DNA of 64,000 nucleotides. Source: Evernia prunastri (lineage: Eukaryota; Ascomycota; Lecanoromycetes; Lecanorales; Parmeliaceae). Below are positions 44,993 through 57,201 of the stretch, piece after piece; position 1 is the first letter of the stretch, and the number at the start of each line of letters is the position of its first letter. A model generated the notes under the pieces. The model did not search any database. It was given only the letters and a program-made list of their open reading frames with translations, and had not been told where the DNA came from. The translations under genes and the position numbers were made by a program. The DNA lies in assembly GCA_003184365.1 (NCBI GenBank), contig NKYR01000053.1:124001-188000 (forward strand), written 5' to 3'.

Positions 44993-47900
44993 CTAATCTC
45001 TCACGCGTCCAATTCTCGCCCGAATTATCTCCTCCTCGCCCATCCTCGCCCACCAGTAGTTTTCCTCGACCATCTCGCTTTCGGGGATCGTATTGAACTC
45101 CACACTTTGATCCTCATCACCCTCGCCAACACTTTGGTGGTCTGGAGAATGAACGACGCTCGTGGGAGACGGACGACTGACGGTAAGTGCTCCTTCCGAT
45201 GTCGAGAAAATGACGTCTGTCCGGAGGGCTTCTCCATCCCTCGATCGCTGAACTGCCTTTGGTTCGTGCTTCTCAGGGTTATCGAGCGCCGTCTCCTCGG
45301 AATTCTTCACATGGTTCAATGTTTGCTTCCGTTCGTCGAGCATAGACGTCATTGGTATGGCTATATCCCATCGCTTCTCACCTCTCTTCGAGATTGGCTG
45401 TTTCTTCTCGATTTTCTTGCGGAGGCGACCAACACCGTGCTCGACGGTGTCCTTACGAGCGTACGTAGCATAAGGGCCTCGGTAATTCGGCCCTTGTCCA
45501 ACTCCAAGTTCCTCATGATACTCCAGTTGACCTGACTGGACGAGCGACTTGGCAGCTTCGATACCCTCAGTGCCGGGGTTGTCATCGTTTTGATCCAATT
45601 TTAAGCCGCTCCCATCAGAAGCTCCAACAAGATCGATATACGCATCCGCGCTTTTGATATTTGAACGTGGTCCGCAAGGAGCACATGAGAGAACGTGAAT
45701 GCCTCCTTCGGCATCACCGACGAGCAGATTGTTGCCGTCAGGCGAGAAGGCTCCGCTTTGTATGCTGACCTCGAAATTGGCGACAGTGCTGATCAGTACA
45801 TCATCAGGATGGCGTCGAACATCCCACGCCTTGATCATACCGTCAGAAGAACCAGTGTAGAATAGAGAGCCGCCGGGACCCCAAAGGCTCAACATTACCC
45901 CGGTATCAGCTTCTTCCCGCTCCCTGGCGTGGTCCAGGTCCACGAGAGGTCTCCCGTGCTTCAAGTGATGAAGCGGCTGATCTGGCCAGCGCTGATCCCA
46001 AACGTAAGAGATTCCGTCCGTACAGCCCGCAGTCACAACGTTTGGATTCAAAGGAGAAAAGGTGATGTCTTGCATGTCAATAGCAGGACACTCGTACTCG
46101 ACGTGACAGCGTTTCGGCTTTCGGACATCCCAGGCACGAACGACGGTTTTCGTATTGAGTTTGTCAGCAATAATATTACCGGGAGCGCCACCTGTAGCAA
46201 AATACGGTTGAGTGGGATGCCAGGCTGCAGCGTAAACGCTTTGTGATGACGGCGTGACCTTGATGCTCTCGAGAGCATAAGCGTCCCAAAGGCAGAGCTG
46301 TCCCCCACCGGAAAGCAAATCCCCTTGCTCTTCCCATTGTTGGAAGCCTGCCAGTAGTAAATGATTGTTGTAAGGACTAGGACCCCACCTTAAGCACTCT
46401 GGGTATATCCTCCAATCAGGCCTGGCTTCTGCGCGTGAGGCTGAGTAATTCGCGTAACGGGAAGGGTCTGCAGGGTCATAATAGATTCGAACGGCGTCTT
46501 TGACAGACTTCGAAGCAGTAGCAAATAAACCAGGTCGATGGCCAGAGATCTCCACGCTGGTCACCCAGGCTTCATGACGGAGAGTGCTCAGACATTGGTG
46601 TTTGCCGGCCGAGATATCCCAGATTTTTACGGTGCAATCATGACTCGCAGTGAGCATTCGATCTCCTGTAGGTAGGAATGCTATCGAAGTAACGGTCTCG
46701 TATACCTTAGGATCGCAAGCGTCGTAGACAGCTTGAGTAGCATTGGGTCCATTGGGAATGGTCTCAGGTTTCGGCCGATCGACCCTGTGGTCAGGTAGCT
46801 CTTTAATTTGATTTGAAGTAAGGTTGCCGAGTAATAGATTGCAAGGACGATTGTACTGAATATCCTCAACATTGGTATGTGCAGCCGCCCCAAACGCATA
46901 CACATTCGAATCTGGGCTCCATGCAACAGCAACCACGTCACCTGATGCTCCTTTCCAGTCTTTCCATGGCTCAATCATCTCACTCTTCAGTTGGTGTAGC
47001 TCACTCACCGTTCCGACCTGTCGCCCACGCGAGCTGAGGCCAAGCTCGCGATTTCGAAGCAATGACGCAATACAACGTCCCGGGCGGCGTACAGGATCGA
47101 TCTCCTTTGTCTCGATTCTAACAAATCTTGGCTTCCCGACGTGGGAGGTAGGATCGACATGTGTTACGATACTTTGGTCAGTAACGAGTTGCTTTCGATT
47201 GGTGGGAGTGATGGTGTATCTCTGTCCATCCACAGATGAACGGCTGGACGTATCAGTAACCAAAACTGCCACCATGCGCTCGAGAACTGGGTCGAGTAGT
47301 GTGGCGGGGTTAGGACGCAAACTTGGTCGAGGTTCTTCTAGGGGACCAGTAATTTCCAATAGCTCCTTTCCAACAGTTTGTTGGGCTGATCGTCTGGTTG
47401 CCGCTTTGTTTCGAGATCTTGCAAGATTTGGGAACACCGGTCCAGGGCTTACAGCGCGTGTCTCTCCCCCGTCCGATATACTTTCCTGAGCTTGAGTCGG
47501 ATCTTCTTGCTGTGCCTTGAAGACGGCCCGGTAGCTTGCGGATTCGTGTGAGACCGGTACCATATCTGTTGGTTGTTCTGGGCTGGCAAGAAGCTCCAAA
47601 GCCGAGTTTTGATTTGTGGGAGTTTTTTTCTTTTCAGCATCAGTTGTCAAGGTGCGAAGCCGCGTCTCGCTCGCACGAGGGATCGTAGATTGATTTGCTA
47701 TCGCTTTTAAGAGCCTCAATTGGTCTTTGCCGTTCGGTACTCCCATGTTGTTGCTATGCTGGTTTGAATCTAAAGCGGTCAAGGTTGGATCAATTGTGAT
47801 GAGTGATGGACAAGCAGGATTATCGGACGATTTATTTTGAGTTTGTTGGAGTTTCGAGATGGATTTCGAAGTTCTAGAGGGAGTCCAATATTTGTTGCCA

Positions 47901-50127
47901 CGTCTTCGACGCTGAGCAGGGTACCGACCACGATCAAAATCTGGTCCGAAAGGCGACGTTGGAGACTCGTTTGGTGAACTTTGTAACGACATACATTGGT
48001 GTTGATTTACGGGTATAGGATGTGCTTCTTGCGTGGCCTGGACCTTTTCTTTTTCGTTTACTGTGATGGCCCGAGTCGAGAAGGCATCCTGTGTTTTAAT
48101 GAGACTGGGTGTACGACGACGATAACCTCCAATCGTGCCTCCTAGACCTGAAGAAACCGATGAAAGGGTAGATCTATCAAGTCGTGGACCATTTGCAGGA
48201 GTAGCTGGATTTTGCGAGGATTGTAGATTAGCTTTCCTGACCTTTTGACGAAATGACTTCTTTACGAAGTGCTTTATTTTCTTCTTGGTGATCTCGTCTG
48301 GCTGGTATGTATCCCCTGAGTGAGATTCCAGTTTTTTCAGAACGTCGTTGACAATCTAAAGAGTCAGTGCATGTTTACTGAGGCTCATTGCTTTCCATTA
48401 TCAGGTCGGAACAAGACTTACATTATTGCCGATGGCATCTAATCCTTCCTGATGAACGTCATCTTTGTGACGCTTTTTTGATTTTTTTATGGCGGGGTAC
48501 ACCACGGATTCGAAAAGGCCAGAAAACGCGACAGGTCCAGTGGGTGCCGACAAGATTCTAGGCTCAGATTTCGTAGGACCAGAAGCTTCTTGGAACCCCT
48601 GCTGCAGCCTTGGATCTATCTTCTCATGCGTGTGCAGCGTTGATGGCTTGAGTCGTCCAAGGGGACCGGCGTCTGCTTGGGACGTTGATGCGCCGTTCTC
48701 CCTAGACCTTGCAATCGATGGCTTCGATGGTGACTCATTATTCGTCTTAACTATATGCTTATTAGACGGGTCGCGCTCGAGTCGAGATGCTATAAGATCG
48801 CGTTTGAAGAGAAGGACAGTAACATCTTTCAGAAAAGACTCGGCACAGGCAATCAAATTGACATGAGACTCACCTCTAAAGCTTTGTGCTCTTTTGTGAA
48901 AGGCTTCCGATACAAATTTCAGAATCAGCTCCGTTCGTTGGTTCTTCGGGCAGTCCGCACTTGCTGGACAAAACGCCTCGATTCCTTGCGCCCTGACGTC
49001 GTCGGTAATCTATTTTATCCGTTAATATTTCCTTTAAGAATGGAGGCTACACCCTATAACTCCGAAAGAAGACTTACGCTTTTCTCAATGGCTGTCAGGT
49101 CGTCTTCTGTAAGACTCTGCTTGTACGCTGCTTTCGCTGATTTTAAAGCAGTATATACACATTTCGGGAAGTAATCATCGTGCACATACTTGCTGCTGGT
49201 GAACTCAGCCGAATTTGGGGGCGTAGAATCATGATGTGCACTCGATTCTCCATTCCATTTAGTCGATTTGACAGGCAAATCGCGGGATTGGGACGAGTCT
49301 GAAAATTTTCGCTTTCTTGTACCCAGAGAGGTCGATATTCCATTGATAGGATGCAAGCTGCCGCCTTCATTGACTGTCGATTCTCCATGGTTCCCAGCCG
49401 ATGGCGTGGGTGAGTAAGTGCTACTTGTGCCCGGCCCCTTTCGCTCTTCTACATTGCTCTTCGTGCTGGGACTTGGGGACCATTCATCCGCATCTTTGTT
49501 TGGTCTTCCGTGCTTCCTCGGTGTGTTGACGCTAGTTTGTCGTGGCATGAGGTTTGGATCCTTAGTGACCCATTCTTCTAATTCATTGCATGTTTCTGCG
49601 ATGTTTTGCTTGGCGGAGACCGCAGCTGGGCGTGGCTTGCGAATAGTGGACACATCGGCCACATGAGTGACAGATGCAGTCTCCTCTAGCTGCCGTTTGC
49701 TCCCCTCTGCCCCAACTGATCTTGATTGAGGTTCCGCTGGCCTTGAAGCCGCAGTCCCTAGCGTTGATCGGAGATATAAGACCTCGGGATTGGGTGTCGA
49801 GGGATCTTGATGCGGTATAGCATTACTTTTTTCTTCCGTCTTGAAAGTAATCGTTTCAATTCTAGCGGGTTTGGAAGATGCTCCGAGCGGGGGCGGTATC
49901 AGCGGTTTGGAAGCAATGCTCGTGAGAGGACTCTTCTCTGACGGGTTGACACGATTGTTGGAGCTCTTGTAAGGAACCGATTTTGACGACTTCAGAGATT
50001 CGAAATGGTTGGTCAATCGGGAAGCGGCCGCAAAGGCTTTCTCACAAGCAGCCTGCGCCCTTGCGATGCTACTATCGTCATCTTCGCCAGTTAGGTCGAC
50101 AATGGCATTTTGTACGGCCTGTGGCAT
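44993..50127 (-). CDS. Large WD40-repeat protein, 1666 aa (possibly DIM-9/Raf1-like)
   Basis: Three exons, complement(join(44993..48355,48422..49009,49078..50127)). The N-terminal 800 residues are mostly disordered (Ser/Pro/Lys-rich). They hold two short folded-looking segments, one around ITDDVRAQGIEAFCPASADC that spans exon 1/2, and a Lys/Arg-rich stretch KKKIKHFVKKSFRQKVRK. The C-terminal half is a WD40 propeller: SGDVVAVAWSPDSNVYAFGA, TSIAFLPTGDRMLTASHDCT then VKIWD, SVYAAAWHPTQPYFATGG, DITFSPLNPNVVTAGCTDGI, and LFYTGSSDGMIKAWDVRRHP. A long disordered N-terminus plus a propeller resembles the DDB1/CUL4-linked heterochromatin factor DIM-9 (Raf1), but that is an inference at low confidence. 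An 84-nt GTGAGT...TATAG stretch (48790-48873) could be an in-frame optional intron; I kept it as coding. Confidence 0.82.
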
Positions 50128-50640
50128 AGTGGAAGCTTCAAGGACAAAATCTGAGATTGCCTCGCAGGCGCAAGTGAAAAGAGACTGAGCCTAGTCATCT
50201 CATAACGTCGACCTCAAGCGTTATGGATGTTGATCTAAGAGGTGAACCCTGGACCTACAGGTTCGTAGGAGAATATCTTGTCAAAAGAAATTGAGAAGAG
50301 AAGACTGAAGCTCACGCAACCATAGTCATGGTAATAGACGAGCGTGCATCGCGATGGACCGCGTTGAAACTCGGAAACCACCGAGGTTTACCCATGTTTT
50401 CGGAGCTAGTCACGCTAGTTAAGCCGTCACCCGTGAATTTTCTTCACCTGTAACTTAAAGTCCAGTCTCAACTGCTACTGGATTCTGCAGTTTAACAATG
50501 TTATTCTCATATTAATACAGCATTATTACTAAAAAAATAGCAACATTACAACAACATTATACTTAGGAGGACATGAATCATCTCAAGTTTTGGATCTCAT
50601 ATGTATCTCATGTATATCTCACGTGTGTCTCATTTGTATC
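50128..50640. other. Intergenic, AT-rich with a short tandem repeat
   Basis: About 510 bp. It should hold the WD40 gene promoter on the left and the MFS gene 3' end on the right. At 50596-50650 a TCTCAT(A/T)TGTA-like unit repeats about five times and runs into the MFS stop codon. Confidence 0.5.
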
Positions 50641-52063
50641 TCATTTGTAAGATAGAGACTTCGGGGGGGCTTTCAAGGCTCCAAACACAATTGCACAAAC
50701 ACCCAACATTCCCGCGCCTCCGATGGCGTATGCAACATCTCGGCCCGCCCACCAATATAGGGTACAGAATAGTAAGGGACCACAAGATCTTCCGATCTGA
50801 CCTGAAGACTATTGGTCAATGATCCAGGGCAATGGTAGCAAGAGATCTTTGCTTACCCCAACTCCGATGATTACCCAACTTTCCACCCCTTTCTCCTTCA
50901 GCAGCCTCGAAGCTACTCAAGCTGTTCAACCCAGTCACAACCGTAGCAGTAGTTATTGCCAATAACGTCGCAGCTCCCCACAGTCCCGCTTCGGTGGTTA
51001 GACTGCCTAGCATAAAGAAGCTCGCTGCGCATGCTACTACACCGAGCTGGACGACTCGAAGCGGGTGCAGTCGCCTGGTCACGGATCCTTGCAATATCGA
51101 AGCGATCAAACCCATGAAACCGAGGAGCCTACCAGATTGTGAAGATGTGTAGGCGAATAGATCGTATGTCATAAATGGAAGTGAGAACTCCATGCCGCTA
51201 AAAAAGAGGATGAAAATGAAATGGGTGAAATTAAGAACAGTGTGCGAATTTGTGCGAACATGTTTTTGCTGCTCTGACCCAGTCTTCAGTGTCGAGGCAT
51301 TGGTCGCCGATCTTGCACGTGATGAAGGTAATGTTTCCGGTAAATAGAAATAGAGATACATAGTCTCGGCCACAATCAAGAAGAGCGAGAATCCAGCAGC
51401 TGTAGCGAAAGGATTTGCGACTACTGTTTCGATGTTTGCGAGAGCCGCTCCTAGCGCCGGTCCGAATGTAAAGGCAATTGAGAAACATACTCCAACCAGA
51501 GCCATTGTGGCACCTCTCTGCTTGTCGTCGCTAACATCCGCTGCCATTGCGGTGGCCAATTGAACATTCCCTTCGCTCAGACCTCCTACTACTCTACTGG
51601 CCAAGAATGTGCGGAAGTCGGTCGCCGCGACCCATAAGGCCACCGAGGTAATGTTTCCAGCCATTGACCAGAGGAGTGCAGTTCGTCGCCCGAACTTGTC
51701 GGAGAGAGTGCCAATTATAGGAGAAGCGATTGCCTGAAGGAAGGAAAAGAGAGAGCCAAGAGCCCCACCAAGGAGGACTATGTCATATCGATCACTGATT
51801 GGCCGGGAGAAAGATTGCTTGTAGGTATTCAAGCCCGAGAGGATGCGGTTGAGGAGAGAGGAGGAGTCATCCTGGCTCTCGAGATTGCGGTAGAATTCGA
51901 GAAGCTTTGGGAAGAGGGGAAGGATGAAAGTGAAGGAGATCTGAGTGGTTAGCAAGCTTCCTGCGTACTGCAGGTGCAGACTCACCAAGTCGAGTAGCAA
52001 GGAGATAAAGATGACCCGTAAGATCTGCTTTCGTTTCACGGGAGATACTGGAGTGGCAGACAT
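50641..52063 (-). CDS. Major facilitator superfamily transporter (MFSD10/TETRAN-like)
   Basis: Three exons, complement(join(50641..50801,50857..51940,51986..52063)), give 440 aa with about 12 membrane helices. Seen: SATPVSPVKRKQILRVIFIS at the N-terminus; LLGGALGSLFSFLQAIASPI followed by GTLSDKFGRR (MFS motif A); VVGGLSEGNVQLATAMAADV; and AALGAALAN in the central part. The C-terminal join restores SFEAAEGERGGKLGNHRSWG, then QIGRSCGPLLFCTLYWWAGR, family-typical sequence. The first intron is only 45 nt and in frame (no stop inside), but removing it gives the expected LLLDLISFTFILPLF helix. The ATG at 52063 is used; an upstream in-frame TTG is not. Animal MFSD10 moves organic anions; the substrate here is unknown. 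Confidence 0.88.
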
Positions 52064-53145
52064 GGTCGGTAGCAAGAGACTGTTGTGGATTCTTTTTGAG
52101 CTTTTGGCGCGCTTTCTGTGCGGGGGAAATGCATGCTAAATAGAATAGAGGATAGGAAATAAGATATTTAACATGACTTGCAAAGAAGACAGAGTGTCTT
52201 CCAAAGTACCCATACACAACAATTCGGGAGTGTGCAACTTCTGAATAAGGCAATCGAGCTGCCCCGGGAAGCTGTAATCGTAAGCTCCGGGGAAATTGGC
52301 GCTTAAATTTGACACCTCTCCGACTTCCGACCATCCCTCTCCTGCTTTTCCTCTTGGGAATCGTCAACATCTTATAAGATGTCGTGATTCTCAGCCCACA
52401 ATGTCTGGGACTGGGATGCAACCCTATGGCTTGTCTTTGAAAGAATCGGTATCTTTCCTTTCGGCTCTTCCCCCCCCCCCCCTCCCTTTCTCCCTTCTCC
52501 CTTCTCCCTTCTCTATGCCGGTTCCAGCAAGAGAAGAATGGCACCGCGCCTGGGGGAAATTGAATTTTTGAGCGCAGATGGCGGGCGATGGGACGTTAAA
52601 TTATGCGAGGGGAGCGTACTCTGTGATTCAAGCTTTGGTAGACGTATGGTCTGAAGGTGATTGAGAAAGGGGTTTCAAATTTTGCATACCACTACTCTAC
52701 ATGTGAAGGTGAAGGACTTTCCTTTGCCATTTGGTGCCGGTTAACATACTGTAATACTCGACACTGCACGAGTAAGCGTCGATAACTTTTGTACAGCAAT
52801 ACTGCCACCACTGCGCTTATCATTAAATTTCGATTGCTTCTTATTCCTCTGATTCTTCAGTCTTCTCATCTCTTTTATCTCATTCCTTTCATCTCGTTAA
52901 TTTCTTGCGTCCTGTCTCAAAGATCCTGCGCAAAGTGAATGAAGTTAATAATTCGCCAGGTTCTCTGATGTCATGCTTTTCAATCGACAATGACGATTTA
53001 CCCGAAGCTCTGACGACTGAGCGGAAGTAAAATGTAAACACTACGAAAACCGTTTGGACTTCAAGTATTGTACCTATACTTTTCTCTACAGTTCTTCAAG
53101 ACAGATCAAGACGAAATCATTGGTTGTTCCTGTCCTTGCACAATC
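52064..53145. other. Divergent promoter region, MFS transporter and phosphomannose isomerase
   Basis: About 1.1 kb, no supported ORF. A C13 run followed by repeated CCTTCTC units (52467-52515) lies upstream of the MFS gene. AT-rich and pyrimidine-rich tracts near 52840-52910 lie upstream of the isomerase gene. Confidence 0.5.
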
Positions 53146-54596
53146 ATGGGTCCCTCAGTATTTCAGCTCCAATGCACCTGTAACGTGAGTTCACCACCAC
53201 CTGTTAAAGCTCCCCCGCTAACGCTGAGCAGAACTATCCTTGGGGTCGTGTTGGCGAAGCCTCCTTGTCCGCCCGCCTCTGCTCCAAAACACCCAACACC
53301 GGCTTTAAGATCGAAGACAAACCTTATGCCGAGATGTGGATGGGCGATTATCCGGTCCAGCCTGCCAAAAGCTTGAAGACTGGAGAAGAGCTGCATAAGA
53401 TCGTGGACGATGATAAAGAGGGGCTGCTAGGGAATAATGTCATGGAGAAGTTCGGAGGTGTACTGCCGTTCCTGCCAAAAATATTGTCCATAGCGAAAGC
53501 GCTGGAGCTACAGATTCATCCGGATAAAGACCTCGCAGCTAGGCTACACGCCAAGAACCCTGATCCGTTTACCGACGATAACCACAAGCCAGAGATCGCA
53601 ATAGCATTAGGCAAATTCGAGGTATTCGTCGGTTGGAAGGCGACGCCCGACATTCAAGCTCTCTTCGATGTTCTGCAGCCGATTCAAAAATTCCTTCCGA
53701 ACGGACAGACGCATTTCAACAATGAGACATTGAAGCAGGTTTGCCAGAACATTCTGACATCGAGTGATGACAGCATCAAGGATTGCCAGGAACAGCTGGG
53801 CAAAATTCCGCGGGAGAAATTCGGAAAGCAGGCGTACATTCTTGATCTGTTACCCAGACTGCAAGGGCAGTACTCGATTGAGGACCCAGGAAATTTGGTC
53901 ACATTGCTGTAAGAAGTTTCCCTCAGTATGAAGATCTTGCCGCTAATTCAATGCTCAAGTTGTATGAACTTCCTCACCCTCGAGGCCGGTGAAGCTATCT
54001 ATGTTCCTGCTGATTGCCCACGTGAGTACTTTGCGACTTGAAAATGTTCCCAAGACCCGGTCTGAAAGACACTTACCGAGAGCATCTTACTCTCCGAACA
54101 TGTCTCGAAACATCAGCCCCATATTCAAGAAGTAATGCTAACCCGAAAACGCAAAGATGCTTATCTTTCTGGCGACATTGTGGAGTGCATGGCCCGCTCC
54201 AACAACGTCCTCAACACTGGATTTTGCCCACGTGCAAAAAGGGATAGCATCGAGCTGTTCACCGAAGCACTGACCTTTGCTCCCCACAATGCAAAGAATG
54301 CGATGCTAGACGCCGCTAAGAGTAGTAAAGGGAAGATGGGGAAGACGGTGGACTACGCGCCGCCAATGAGCGAGTTCAACATGTTGAAGACGAGTTTGCA
54401 AGCTGGAGAAACAGAGGTTCAGGAAAAGATCGCCGGGCCAAGTGTACTCTTCGCAACGAGCGGGGCTGGGAAGATGAAGGCAGGCGGAGAAGATTTTGAC
54501 ATCAATGAGGGGTACATTTTCTTTGCCGGTCAAGGGGTTGAAATTGAATTCTCCTCAGAGAAGGGTCTAGAGGTGTACAGAGCCTATGCTGAGTAA
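53146..54596 (+). CDS. Mannose-6-phosphate isomerase (type I, zinc-dependent)
   Basis: Four exons, join(53146..53184,53232..53908,53960..54021,54157..54596), give 405 aa. The enzyme interconverts mannose-6-phosphate and fructose-6-phosphate, feeding GDP-mannose for glycosylation and cell wall. Seen: MGPSVFQLQCTCN spliced to NYPWGRVGEASL (the PMI start motif); zinc-binding LELQIHPDKDLAARLH (Q, H); HKPEIAIAL (E); the GEAIYVPADCPHAYLSGDIV block (H), whose last part is joined across intron 3; and VECMARSNNVLNTGF, the type I signature. The C-terminal cupin half ends KGLEVYRAYAE. Intron 1 (47 nt) and intron 2 (51 nt) carry CGCTAA branch sites; intron 3 is 135 nt. Exon 3 is only 62 nt. Confidence 0.95.
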
Positions 54597-55891
54597 GGGC
54601 ATGGGTTGAGGAAGAGCAAGCAAGAGAAATAGAACATAGATGACTTCGGGTTGAAGGTAGGAAGTCGAACCTGACTGAATACAAGTCGATCCGTCCGAGA
54701 GTTTCCTACAACGCCCACGGCTCTTAACCTTCTCTGCGGTCGCTCTATCTTACAACAGTCTATCCAATTTCAGGGATATACGAGAGCCTAGTCATGCTTT
54801 TGCGCTTCCATTGCTCAACCGAGTGCCATGGCCTTGCATCCAGTCATCGCCGACAATTGGTCTTCAATAGCGGCGATGTAAAATCCGTCATGGATACGAT
54901 CAAGCCACAAGCCACGTGAAAGGTTTCGGACTCAGCGTTCCAAAATTCCTCAGCACAAGGTCGTGTGAAAGCGCATGGCGACAGGGGTTGGAATGCGTGA
55001 ATGGATTTTTACTGTAGTGCCTCTGCTTCAACCTGCGACGCTTGGCTCTCTGGCGACCGACTACAATTGCGAGCCACCGGTCCCATTTATCCACTCAATC
55101 GTACCTTCAATCCTGGGGAGGGATTTTTGCATAACGCAACAGCACGACGACAGCACTTCGAGCTTTTTGCGACTGTGTAAGGCGCGACTCAAAGTGTCAA
55201 GACGACGGTGCAGACCTCAAGCAGACTTGGGCCTGGATTCAATGACCATGCATCCCAGTGGCTCAGGCGTCTTTGATACTTTGAGATTGAAGGCTTTCTT
55301 TACAAGAAAGGAAAGAGCATGACGGAAGAATGAACGCTGCGGCTGCGGCGTTCCTACCATGCTTTGTACCTCCATCGTCTATTTTGAGTTGTCAAAGGAC
55401 TTCGGAAATGCTTTGAAGCATATTCGGTCCAGACGTGTCTGTGGGACAAAGCCGGATATGCTGCCTTTACGCTGTCCAGTCTCGAAGGTATAGTATAATA
55501 ATGCATACTGTTTCCTCAGGTATTCCGCTTTTCGCGCTTTTCTGCAGTCTCTCCAAACCTCGAGGTCTTCTTGGTCTTTCCACTGTCTTTACCCATCGTC
55601 TGTCTTCGTAGAACATCTTCACACGCTCTCTTATCCCAGGAATTCCCCCTTCTTTCCTACTGTCTTTGCTTCCCCAGTCCATTCCTTCAACGTCTTTTCG
55701 CCGGTCGACGGCCTCCAACCATTCTCATTGATCAAGCTCAGCCCCCTCGATTCGGTGAATCATTCTTGTACCTGTCCTTCGCAGACTTTTCAAGCTTTTC
55801 CACTTCCTCAGCATCTATCTATTCAGACAATAGTCTGGGAGATCTGTGATTCCATATTTCGTCTCTATCAGAAGCGAAATTGCGAGTCATC
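54597..55891. other. Intergenic, no supported gene; leader of the CAP gene
   Basis: About 1.3 kb between two rightward genes. From about 55560 to 55860 the DNA is rich in CT tracts, typical of a fungal promoter and long leader. A minus-strand purine-rich ORF here is a shadow of that tract. No gene supported. Confidence 0.5.
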
Positions 55892-56879
55892 ATGCGGTCT
55901 TCCTCTCTGACTCCTCTTTTGTTTGCAGCCGGCATCATGGCCGGTCCAATCATGAACACTGTTCTTGACGAGATCATCAAGACTGCTGTGGTCCACGAAG
56001 TCGTTACAGTACAAGAAGGGGCAAGTCAACCTGCACCCACTGAGGTACCTTCCGCGGTTGTCAAAGTCGATGCGGTACAAGCCCAAGCGCCTGCAACAGC
56101 TAGCAGGACAGCAGCTGCAGAGACCTCGACGACATCCACAAACGGTCTTCCGCTGACCTACCAGCCCGATCTTGACACAGAGAGTGCCACATACCAAGGG
56201 CTGGTCCTCCTCAACCACAACATTCATCGCGCCAACCATTCAGTCCCAGCCCTGGTGTACAACAACACTTTAGCTTCATACGCTGAGGAGATCGCCAAGA
56301 CATGCATCTATAACCACAGCCAGTAAGTATACCGATCCTTGAACAAGTTCAAGGCGCTCACATTTTTGCAGTGCTGCAGGCGACGGCGTTTACGGACAGA
56401 ACATCGGAGCTGGAATCGATGCCTGCAACATCTCCGCTCTCATCACCAACATGCTTTACAACGATGAAATCGAGAACTACCCCCTGCCGTTCGGCCAAGG
56501 AGCCCCAAACGGTTCGTACTTCGAGCATTGGGGTCATTTTAGTCAGATGGTGTGGAGCACTACAACCTCCGTTGGCTGCTATACTTACGACTGCTCCCCG
56601 CCCGGTCAGCCGGCAACGCAAGACTGCAATGCGGACGGTCATTCATATCTGACGAATACCACTTGCGGCCCGGATGGTGGTACTCCGGCTGTCTTCACCG
56701 TATGCAACTATTACCCTCCAGGTAAGAACGTCTTCCGAAGCTCATCAGAAGCAGTGTACGGCGAAGCTGACCAGCTTGAAACAGGCAACGTTGATGGAGA
56801 GTATGAACTCGTGAATGCACCCTTGGGCCATGGCGTTGTGCAAATGGGTGCAGATGGACTCACGGGGCCAGGCCTTTAG
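55892..56879 (+). CDS. Secreted CAP/SCP (PR-1-like) domain protein
   Basis: Two exons, join(55892..56322,56372..56879), give 312 aa. The N-terminus MRSSSLTPLLFAAGIMAGPI is a signal peptide. Residues 30-95 are Ala/Thr/Val-rich and likely O-glycosylated. The CAP domain runs from about 110: LLNHNIHRANHSVPALVYNN, YAEEIAKTCIYNHSH (after splicing), GVYGQNIGAGI, FEHWGHFSQMVWSTTTSVGC (the HFSQMVW motif), and FTVCNYYPPGK. CAP proteins in yeast (Pry) bind and export sterols; others act in defence or virulence. The role here is inferred from the fold only. A short extension after the domain (KNVFRSSSEAVYGEAD...) is family-typical in fungi. An in-frame TTG 12 nt upstream was rejected as a start. Confidence 0.9.
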
Positions 56880-57201
56880 ATTAGGTGTTTGCCGGTTTCA
56901 TTTTCTGTTGTAATATCTGTCTTTCTTTTTCCTCGTACATGTTAGAAAGTAAGCTCAACCTCTGAAGAGACTATCAATCATCTGAGAATGAACTTGGGCC
57001 CTTGGCCGCTCAGTACATGCTGACTTTTTTTTCTTCTTTTCCCTGCACCACAAGGTCACCAGTCGCAGCCATGCGTTTCTACAGCTTTGAATATGATTCG
57101 ACAAAGCGATACATGAGTGAACGTGTCAGCTTAGGCGGCAAGACCCTGTGTTCCGCTATACGTCGTTTTCAAGCACCTTCCTTGGGCGCAGTTACCTGCA
57201 G
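56880..57201. other. Convergent 3' flank region
   Basis: About 320 bp between convergent genes (CAP and hydrolase). T-rich runs (TTTTTTTTCTTCTTTTCC near 57022) are consistent with 3' processing signals. No gene. Confidence 0.5.
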
